From Gammaproteobacteria bacterium (GTDB taxonomy: Bacteria; Pseudomonadota; Gammaproteobacteria; JABABF01): DNA of 6,897 nt. The notes under the pieces were generated by a model. The model saw nothing but the letters and a program-made list of their open reading frames with translations. It was not told the origin of the DNA and made no database searches. Where the stretch lies: positions 1 through 6,897 of the forward strand of contig JABABF010000052.1 of the NCBI GenBank assembly GCA_014238345.1. The letters run 5' to 3'. The stretch's first letter is position 1, and each line of letters starts with the position of its first letter. The translations under genes were made by a program, and so were the position numbers. Positions 1 to 5,068 of the stretch are shown here, piece after piece.

Positions 1-1057
1 CTGCATCCGTATTGAGAATCTCTATGGTTTTGCCAGACATGCTTTTTACAATATCGCCAGGCTTTGTTGCTTTGCTGCCTGGCATATTCTCTGCTGCGGC
101 GACTATGCCGACTACATTAATTGGTATTTTTAGTTCTGCTATGCATCCCATTGTGGCAATAACGCTAGCGGCACCGCACATGTCGAATTTCATCTCGTCC
201 ATGGCTAATCTTGGCTTGATGCTGATACCTCCGCTGTCAAAGGTCACCCCTTTGCCAACTAGCGCCACGGGTCGCTGTCCCGATGCCGCACCGCTATAAC
301 GCAACACCACCACTTGGGAGGGTTCACGGCTACCCTGACTGACTGCCAGTAGCGCCCCCATGCCCTGTCGCCGTTGTTCAGCTTCGCCGAGGACGCGTAC
401 CGATAGAGATTTGTAGCTCCGCGCCAGTTGCCGCGCCCGAGTGGCGAGATAGCGCGGTGTGCATTTGTTGGGAGGTAAATTGCCCAGCTCGCGCGCTGTG
501 TCCGCGCCCAGCGCCATCGCCACCCCCTCGCGCAACGCTGTGCGCCGCGCGGCGCTGAGCCGACCTGGCACAGCGATGTCGAGGCGGCGGGTGCGTGGCT
601 TCTTGCGGGCGGCGGCGGCAGTGGTGCCCGGTGCCGGACGGGCGAGGCTGGCGAGGTAGGCCAGCTGGCGCAACAGTGTTGCTTCGTCGAGGGTGTCCGA
701 GAGTAGCCCATCAAGGCAGACTAGGGCGTGGTTGCCGGGCACTGGCTCCAGCGCTGCAAGCATCGCCAGCAAGACCTTGCGCGCGGCCAGCGCAGTGTTC
801 GGGGGCTCACCGCAGCCCACCAGTAGCAGGCGCTCGGCTTGGAGCCCCGGCGGCTGGTGTAGCAATAGGGTTTTGCCCGCCTTGCCGCTACATTCACCAG
901 AGTTGATGAGACGCTTCAGGTTCCCCTTGCCAGCGCGATTTAGCGCCGCCGATGTGGACGCTAGAGCACCCTTGGCCGCGATGAACACCACGGCGCAGGG
1001 GGTGGTGACGGCACTCACCTCAGCGATGGATACCAGACGAGTTTTCATGGTGGGCAT
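1..1057 (-). CDS. pepA: Leucyl aminopeptidase PepA (M17 family), N-terminal 352 residues; C-terminus off the left edge
   Basis: Cytoplasmic di-metal aminopeptidase that removes N-terminal residues from peptides; in E. coli PepA is also a DNA-binding accessory factor for Xer recombination and a regulator of carAB. Residues 1 to about 160 are the variable N-terminal domain, ending in an Ala/Arg/Lys-rich linker (about 146-156). The catalytic domain follows: GNLPPNKCTP, then GKGVTFDSGGISIKP at 268-282 with metal ligands K269 and D274 and catalytic-type K281, then MDEMKFDMCGAAS with D292, ENMPGS, and SMSGKTIEILNTDA with D351. The window ends inside the next codon, which should be the Glu ligand. 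E. coli PepA is 503 residues, so about 150 are missing. I chose ATG 1057 because AAGGA lies 8 nt upstream; ATG 1066 overlaps that site and ATG 1048 is a possible alternative. The gene is divergent from lptF. Positions 1-240 have clearly lower GC than the rest of the gene. Identification is firm. Confidence 0.96.
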   Translation of the reverse strand, partial: MPTMKTRLVSIAEVSAVTTPCAVVFIAAKGALASTSAALNRAGKGNLKRLINSGECSGKAGKTLLLHQPPGLQAERLLLVGCGEPPNTALAARKVLLAMLAALEPVPGNHALVCLDGLLSDTLDEATLLRQLAYLASLARPAPGTTAAAARKKPRTRRLDIAVPGRLSAARRTALREGVAMALGADTARELGNLPPNKCTPRYLATRARQLARSYKSLSVRVLGEAEQRRQGMGALLAVSQGSREPSQVVVLRYSGAASGQRPVALVGKGVTFDSGGISIKPRLAMDEMKFDMCGAASVIATMGCIAELKIPINVVGIVAAAENMPGSKATKPGDIVKSMSGKTIEILNTDA

Positions 1058-1065
1058 TATGAGCA

Positions 1066-1070
1066 TCCTT
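1066..1070 (-). promoter_or_regulatory. pepA ribosome binding site (AAGGA)
   Basis: On the minus strand AAGGA is followed by 8 nt and then ATG at 1057. This decides between three closely spaced in-frame ATGs (1066, 1057, 1048): the first overlaps the site and the last is 17 nt away. Confidence 0.65.
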
Positions 1071-1090
1071 GATAGCTGCGCAGAGTGCCT

Positions 1091-1096
1091 AGTATA
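1091..1096 (-). promoter_or_regulatory. Candidate -10 box of the pepA promoter (TATACT)
   Basis: TATACT matches the sigma-70 -10 consensus at 5 of 6 positions and lies 33 nt upstream of the chosen pepA start. It predicts transcription from about 1084-1085 and a leader of roughly 27 nt that contains the AAGGA site. I see no good -35 box at 16-18 bp spacing (best is TACTCA, 3 of 6), so the strength of this promoter is uncertain. Confidence 0.45.
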
Positions 1097-1131
1097 TGGG
1101 GCGGTAGTCTCGGCTGAGTACTGGGCTTGCC

Positions 1132-1137
1132 TATAAT
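1132..1137 (+). promoter_or_regulatory. Candidate -10 box of the lptFG promoter (perfect TATAAT)
   Basis: TATAAT is an exact sigma-70 -10 hexamer in the only gap between pepA and lptF. A TG lies at 1128-1129, one base further upstream than the usual extended -10 position. No convincing -35 box is visible. Transcription would be expected to begin about 7 bases downstream, at roughly 1143-1145, which is on or next to the ATG at 1145. The box therefore bears directly on which lptF start is used. Confidence 0.5.
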
Positions 1138-1144
1138 GCGAGCC

Positions 1145-2263
1145 ATGCCCCTTACACCGAGGAATGAGGTGTTGTTGCGCTATCTGACACGCCAAGTGAT
1201 GGCGGCATCAATCCAAGTGGTTGTGGTGCTACTGGCGGGCATCGTGCTGATCCGCAGCTCGCGCTATCTGGAGAGTGCCGTTAGAGCTCAGCTGCCTGCC
1301 GAGTTCATCGTGCCAGTCATCCTCTGGCGGTTGCCAGAGTTTATTGCCCAGCTGTTGCCCGGAGCCTTTGCGGTTGGCATCTGCATCGCTTTGGCGCGGT
1401 TGCGCAGTCACTCGGAATTGATGGCGGCTTCGGCTGCTGGTATCAGTTTGGGGCGGCTGGCTTGGCTACTACAGGGTGCAGTGCTGATCGTCATGGTGTT
1501 GACTGCGTTGTGTAGCCTCTATCTGGCACCCCTCGGCTCGTCGCGCAGTCACCAGATACTGAGTAGCCCAGCTGTGATCGGCCTGGTGCAGTCGCCAGCG
1601 CTCGGGCGGCCACTGGCCAGCGGCGGCGGGGTTGTGATTTACGCTGAACACAGCCAGCGCGAGGGGGAGCGCACGGCGTTGCGTGATATCGCGGTCATCA
1701 CCCCGAGCGAGGATGGCCGTCCGCCGTTGTTGGTGTTGGCTGACAGCGGGCAGATCGACTTTAATTCCAGCAACGGTTTTCGTTTGGCTCTGCACAGCGG
1801 TGTAGCCTATCAAGCGTATGCAGACGGCGCTTTCACCGAGCTGCACTTCGAATCTTTCACGCGCTCGCTGGAGGATTGGCTACATGGGCTGAGGCGCTCC
1901 ATGCAAGGAAAGGCGCGTTCAACCTGGACGCTGTTGACGGATCGCCAGCTCGGGGCGCGAGTCGAATTGCAGCGGCGGCTGGCTTTGGTGTTGTTGGTTC
2001 CCGCTCTGGCGCTACTAGCACTGGCCTGTGCGGGGGCACTGGTGCCGCCCCGTATCGGCATGGGTTTCCAGTGGCAGAGCCTGTTGGTGGTGGTGGTCTA
2101 TGCGCTCAGCTTGGCTGGGATTGGTATTTGGGGTGATGCCGCTACTACCGCACAACGCTCGCCGCCGCTAGCCTTCTGGCCGCTATCTCTCACCATCGCT
2201 GCTGCCGCCACGCTCGCCTTGCTGTGGCAATCTGGTGTACTGCGGCGGGGTGTGAGACGATGA
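1145..2263 (+). CDS. lptF: LPS export ABC transporter permease LptF
   Basis: Inner-membrane subunit of the LptB2FG transporter, which extracts LPS from the inner membrane and passes it to LptC and the periplasmic LptA bridge. From ATG 1145 it is 372 residues (E. coli LptF is 366). I read six membrane segments: about 18-36, 52-82, 102-125, then a periplasmic beta-jellyroll region (about 130-265), then three more near 280-300, 312-334 and 345-367. SELMAASAAGIS at 90-101 is the coupling-helix motif that meets LptB. R37 and R40 align with E. coli K30 and R33, basic residues at the LPS-binding cavity. In-frame starts also exist at TTG 1127 and ATG 1136; none has a clear Shine-Dalgarno. I prefer 1145 because 1127 and 1136 overlap or precede the TATAAT box and alignment supports a short N-terminus. 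The stop overlaps the lptG start. Confidence 0.93.
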   Translation: MPLTPRNEVLLRYLTRQVMAASIQVVVVLLAGIVLIRSSRYLESAVRAQLPAEFIVPVILWRLPEFIAQLLPGAFAVGICIALARLRSHSELMAASAAGISLGRLAWLLQGAVLIVMVLTALCSLYLAPLGSSRSHQILSSPAVIGLVQSPALGRPLASGGGVVIYAEHSQREGERTALRDIAVITPSEDGRPPLLVLADSGQIDFNSSNGFRLALHSGVAYQAYADGAFTELHFESFTRSLEDWLHGLRRSMQGKARSTWTLLTDRQLGARVELQRRLALVLLVPALALLALACAGALVPPRIGMGFQWQSLLVVVVYALSLAGIGIWGDAATTAQRSPPLAFWPLSLTIAAAATLALLWQSGVLRRGVRR

Positions 2264-3318
2264 TTATGTCGCCCGCTGACCGTTATGTGGCATGGGTAGT
2301 CGGTCGCCTATCACTGCTGGTATTGCTGGGCTTGCTGCTGCTGTCCGCCACTTGGCGCCTCGTCGAAGAAGGGCCCCAAATCGGTTGGCTCGTCGCCTTG
2401 CTACTGGAGTTCCTATTGTTGCCTGCAACATTCCATGAGTACACGCCACTCATCGCGCTGTGCGGGGTGATGCTAGGCCTGGCCGCACTGGCGCAGCACA
2501 ATGAGTTGATCGCCCTGCGGGCTAGCGGCTACAGCCCGTTGCGTATCACCGCCGTTGCGTTGCTCCCCGGCCTGTTGCTTAGCGCCGTGGCGGTGGCGCT
2601 GTCCTTTGAGGCGGTACCCTGGTCGCTACGGCAGGATGCCGCTACCGGTGGCGCGGCTCCAGTGGCAAAATCCCAACTGTGGCGCACCGCTGACGGGCAT
2701 TATCTGCACATTGGTGCGCTGAGTGCGGATGCACGGCAACTACGCGGCTTCACCTTCTACCAGATTGGTGCTGACCACCGACTACAGACGCTACGACAAG
2801 CGGAGCGGGGACATTGGACAGAGGATGGATGGCAGCTGCCCGGTCTGAGGGAGCAGCAGGTAGTGCGAGCTGTGGATGGTGAAGCACAACTGCGAGAACG
2901 TATGTTGTCGAGCTCGGAGGAGACGAGCCTGCCCGCCCCCCACAGTCTGTTGGTGGCTGCTCTACCGCCAGCGCAGATGCCGCTGCTTGTGCGCTGGCGT
3001 GAGGCGCAGGCGCTGAACCGCCGCTTCTCGCAAGGTGGAGCGCGGCATTGGCTGTCGTGTTGGCGCAGCCTGTTGACACCGCTAACCACGGTCGCCTGGG
3101 TGGTGTTGGTGGCCGGATTATTGTTCGGAGCCCAACGTCAGATAAATTTGGCTCTGCGCGCTGGCGGCGGTATTTTGATCGGCATTCTCTGTGGCTATGT
3201 GCAGACGCTGACCGGCACGGCCAGTGTCGCCTTAGGTTTTAGCCCCTTGATCGGGGTAGTGGCGGTACCATCGCTGTGTCTAGCGGCTGGCCTGTGGCTA
3301 CTTGGTCGGCGTGTCTGA
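2260..3318 (+). CDS. lptG: LPS export ABC transporter permease LptG
   Basis: Partner of LptF in the LptB2FG inner-membrane LPS exporter. It is 352 residues (E. coli LptG is 360) with the same plan: three N-terminal membrane segments (about 17-33, 42-75, 97-115), a periplasmic beta-jellyroll region (about 125-260), and three C-terminal segments (about 270-290, 300-318, 327-347). NELIALRASGYS at 81-92 is the coupling-helix motif facing LptB, equivalent to SELVVMQASGF in E. coli. R33 aligns with E. coli K34, while the positions of K40 and K41 are Pro and Gln here. ATG 2260 overlaps the lptF stop in ATGA, the usual sign of translational coupling; ATG 2266 is two codons later and cannot be excluded, and a GTG at 2224 would overlap lptF more deeply. 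The last 21 bp overlap the convergent RDD gene. Confidence 0.93.
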   Translation: MIMSPADRYVAWVVGRLSLLVLLGLLLLSATWRLVEEGPQIGWLVALLLEFLLLPATFHEYTPLIALCGVMLGLAALAQHNELIALRASGYSPLRITAVALLPGLLLSAVAVALSFEAVPWSLRQDAATGGAAPVAKSQLWRTADGHYLHIGALSADARQLRGFTFYQIGADHRLQTLRQAERGHWTEDGWQLPGLREQQVVRAVDGEAQLRERMLSSSEETSLPAPHSLLVAALPPAQMPLLVRWREAQALNRRFSQGGARHWLSCWRSLLTPLTTVAWVVLVAGLLFGAQRQINLALRAGGGILIGILCGYVQTLTGTASVALGFSPLIGVVAVPSLCLAAGLWLLGRRV

Positions 3319-3768
3319 GCGCAGGACACGGGGCAGGCACAACATATGGGTGCCAGACAGCCGATCCTGCCAGCAGCCGCGGCGGTCAAACAGTAGCCAC
3401 CAGTAGCCAGCGCCGAGGCAGAGTAGTGCCGGGGTGGCGGCGGCCAAGCGGACGGCACTGCGCACAAGACTGGGTGGCGAGCCATCCACCGCGTTCAGGT
3501 AGAGACCCCAGGCGCGCATGCCCGGTGTCTGCCCGGCACGGTGCCAAAATCCGATGAAATAGGCGCACAGGGTACCCAGCAACGCAAGGCGAAACCAAGT
3601 GCCAGTGACGGCAGCGGGGGCTTGGTCGCTGAGCATCCCCTGCCCGACGACGGCGATGGTGGCCACCAAGACGAGCAGTGAGCCAACTAATAGGCTATCG
3701 TAAAATAAGGCACCGAGGCGGCGACCCAGACCGGCGATCATCGGCTGAGCATGCGAGAGAGGACACAT
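3298..3768 (-). CDS. RDD-family small integral membrane protein
   Basis: A 156-residue membrane protein of the RDD family, named for conserved Arg and Asp residues; its biochemical function here is unknown. Visible family features are AGLGRRLGALFYD near the N-terminus (R16, R17, D24), a hydrophobic segment about 25-46, a second about 58-76 ending in FWHRAGQTPGMRAWGL, a third about 108-127, and the C-terminal FDRRGCWQDRLSGT (D128, D135). Genes of this family sit next to lptG in other gammaproteobacteria such as Pseudomonas, so the position fits. The start at 3768 gives an N-terminal lead of about 12 residues like that of Pseudomonas homologues as I remember them; ATG 3741 (residue 10) is the alternative. 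Neither has a good Shine-Dalgarno. It converges on lptG with a 21 bp overlap and its upstream start leaves one base before the divergent thiolase start. Confidence 0.85.
   Translation of the reverse strand: MCPLSHAQPMIAGLGRRLGALFYDSLLVGSLLVLVATIAVVGQGMLSDQAPAAVTGTWFRLALLGTLCAYFIGFWHRAGQTPGMRAWGLYLNAVDGSPPSLVRSAVRLAAATPALLCLGAGYWWLLFDRRGCWQDRLSGTHMLCLPRVLRSDTPTK
3310..3330. repeat. Perfect 6-bp inverted repeat at the lptG / RDD convergent overlap
   Basis: CGTGTC at 3310-3315 and GACACG at 3325-3330 are perfect complements with a 9-nt loop that contains the lptG stop codon. Neither strand carries a following T-run, so it does not look like a standard intrinsic terminator. It is the only hairpin I see near the ends of both converging genes and could act as a weak pause or mRNA 3'-end structure. 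It may also be chance. Confidence 0.3.
3701..3706 (+). promoter_or_regulatory. Weak candidate -10 box for the thiolase operon (TAAAAT), inside the RDD gene
   Basis: TAAAAT matches the sigma-70 -10 consensus at 5 of 6 positions and lies in an AT-rich patch of the RDD coding region. A GTGAGC at 3678-3683, 17 bp upstream, matches the -35 consensus at only 3 of 6. It would start transcription near 3713, about 57 nt before the thiolase ATG. Since the thiolase has no intergenic space upstream, its promoter must lie within the RDD gene or beyond; this is the best candidate I can see. Confidence 0.22.
3757..3763 (+). promoter_or_regulatory. Thiolase ribosome binding site (GAGAGGA)
   Basis: GAGAGGA is followed by 6 nt and then ATG 3770, a good Shine-Dalgarno match and spacing. 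It lies inside the N-terminal codons of the divergent RDD gene if that gene starts at 3768, and outside it if the RDD start is 3741. Confidence 0.7.
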
Positions 3769-3769
3769 A

Positions 3770-4981
3770 ATGAGTACTACTGAAGCCTATATTTATGATG
3801 CAGTGCGCACACCGCGCGGTCGCGGCAAACCCGGCGGAGCTCTTTACGGTGTCAAGCCGATAGAGCTGGTTGTCAACCTGTTGCGCTCCCTGCGAGAGCG
3901 CAATAATTTAGACACGACACGCGTTGACGATGTGGTCATGGCCACGGGCGAGCCCGTGGGTGAGCAAGGGCAGAATATCGCCAAATCGGCACTGATCGTC
4001 TCTGGCTGGGATCATGTTACCACCGGTGCCCAGTTGCACCGCTTCTGTGCTGGCGGGCTGGATGCTGTCAACACGGCAGCGATGAAAGTGCGCAGCGGTT
4101 TTGAGCAGCTGGTAGTGGGCGGCGGTGTCGAATCGATGTCGCGGCTGGGCATTGGTGCTAGTGGTGGGGCCATGGGTGATCCATGGGTGATGATGGACCC
4201 CCGCAATATCAGCATCTCACAGGGCGTGGCGGCGGATTTGATGGCGGCACTGGACGGCTTTAGTCGCGAAGATGTAGATCGCTATGGGTTGCGCTCTCAG
4301 CAGCTCGCCGCTACTGCTTGGGATGAGGGGCGTTTTGCACGCTCGGTGGTGCCGGTGCTAGATATCAACGGTGTGCCCGTGCTGGAGCGCGACGAGACCA
4401 TTCGTCGCACCTCGCTGGACAAGCTGGCCGAGCTCAGCCCCTCTTTCCAGATGTTTGGCGATTTTGGGCACGATGATTTTCTCAAGCACCGCTACCCTGA
4501 GGTAGAGCGAGTCGAGCACATTCACACGCCCGGCAACTCCTCGGGCATCGTCGACGGTGCAAGTGCAGTGCTGGTCGGCAGTGAACAGGCTGGCCGCGAC
4601 CAAGGTCTTGAGCCGCGTGCGCGGGTGGTTGCCTGTGCCCTGACCGGCACCGACCCGACCCTCATGTTGGCGGGTCCAGGACCGGCCACCGAGAAAGCGT
4701 TGGCACTCGCTGGTCTCGGTGTGGATGACATCGATTTGTTTGAGCTCAACGAGGCCTTTGCCGTGGTGGTGTTGCGCTACCAGAAATTGCTTGGCATCCC
4801 AGATGAGAAGATCAATGTCAACGGCGGAGCCATTGCCATGGGGCACCCGATCGGTGCCACCGGAGCGATGATTCTCGGCACGTTGTTGGATGAGCTGGAG
4901 CGGCGCGAGCTGCGCCGTGGTGTTGCCACCCTGTGTGCTGGCGGCGGCATCGGCATTGCCACTATCATCGAGCGCGTTTAG
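3770..4981 (+). CDS. Thiolase: acetyl-CoA C-acyltransferase (FadA/FadI type)
   Basis: Cytoplasmic thiolase, 403 residues, that cleaves 3-ketoacyl-CoA with CoA to acetyl-CoA and a shortened acyl-CoA (or runs in reverse with acetyl-CoA). The N-terminal half carries the nucleophile C93 in RFCAGGLDAVN; most relatives have CASG here, so Ser is replaced by Gly two residues after the Cys. GGGVESMSR follows. The C-terminal half has NSSGIVDGAS, NEAF at 327-330, GGAIAMGHPIGATGA with H359, and LCAGGGIGIA with the general acid/base C389, so the catalytic set is complete. The length and the IYDAVRTPRGRGKPGGAL start resemble the thiolases paired with FadB-like proteins in Pseudomonas and Xanthomonas. The downstream hydratase/dehydrogenase supports a role in fatty-acid beta-oxidation. 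Chain-length preference cannot be read from the sequence, so I give no symbol. The start is supported by GAGAGGA. Confidence 0.93.
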   Translation: MSTTEAYIYDAVRTPRGRGKPGGALYGVKPIELVVNLLRSLRERNNLDTTRVDDVVMATGEPVGEQGQNIAKSALIVSGWDHVTTGAQLHRFCAGGLDAVNTAAMKVRSGFEQLVVGGGVESMSRLGIGASGGAMGDPWVMMDPRNISISQGVAADLMAALDGFSREDVDRYGLRSQQLAATAWDEGRFARSVVPVLDINGVPVLERDETIRRTSLDKLAELSPSFQMFGDFGHDDFLKHRYPEVERVEHIHTPGNSSGIVDGASAVLVGSEQAGRDQGLEPRARVVACALTGTDPTLMLAGPGPATEKALALAGLGVDDIDLFELNEAFAVVVLRYQKLLGIPDEKINVNGGAIAMGHPIGATGAMILGTLLDELERRELRRGVATLCAGGGIGIATIIERV

Positions 4982-5068
4982 CAACTAGAGCAGTCGCCGT
5001 CTTGCCAGAGAGCGAGCTGGCGGCTGTGCAAACCCAAGATTAGACAACTCACAACGCTAGGGAACATC
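4982..5068 (+). other. 87-bp gap between thiolase and hydratase/dehydrogenase genes
   Basis: No promoter with matching -35 and -10 boxes is visible; TTGCCA at 5002-5007 lacks a -10 at the right distance. GCCAG 5004-5008 and CTGGC 5017-5021 form a 5-bp hairpin with an 8-nt loop and no T-run, so it is not a terminator. AGGGA at 5059-5063 is the ribosome binding site for the next gene, 5 nt from ATG 5069. The gap is consistent with one two-gene transcript. Confidence 0.5.

Noticed and set aside
1..300. Intein or insertion as the cause of the composition change in pepA
   Set aside because: The protein reads continuously through GKGVTFDSGGISIKP, D292 and D351 with normal spacing and no inserted segment.
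259..714. 151-codon open frame on the minus strand within pepA
   Set aside because: It is in a different frame of the same strand as pepA and encodes a low-complexity Arg/Pro/Ser-rich product; the PepA frame carries all the motifs.
459..1136. Three overlapping plus-strand open frames (459-659, 595-906, 693-1136)
   Set aside because: All are antisense to pepA, Ala/Arg/Pro-rich, without a ribosome binding site or family resemblance.
3690..3698. Short palindrome ATAGGCTAT just upstream of the candidate thiolase -10 box, considered as an operator
   Set aside because: The arms are only 4 bp and it encodes RDD residues; nothing resembles a known fatty-acid regulator site.
4358..4984. 208-codon open frame on the minus strand opposite the thiolase
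   Set aside because: It lies wholly antisense to a well-conserved thiolase with intact motifs, its product has no recognisable domain, and long antisense frames are expected in GC-rich genes.
5002..5042. Internal promoter before the hydratase/dehydrogenase gene (TTGCCA as -35)
   Set aside because: At 17 bp spacing the -10 position reads TGTGCA, only 2 of 6 matches; no better box lies within 15-19 bp.
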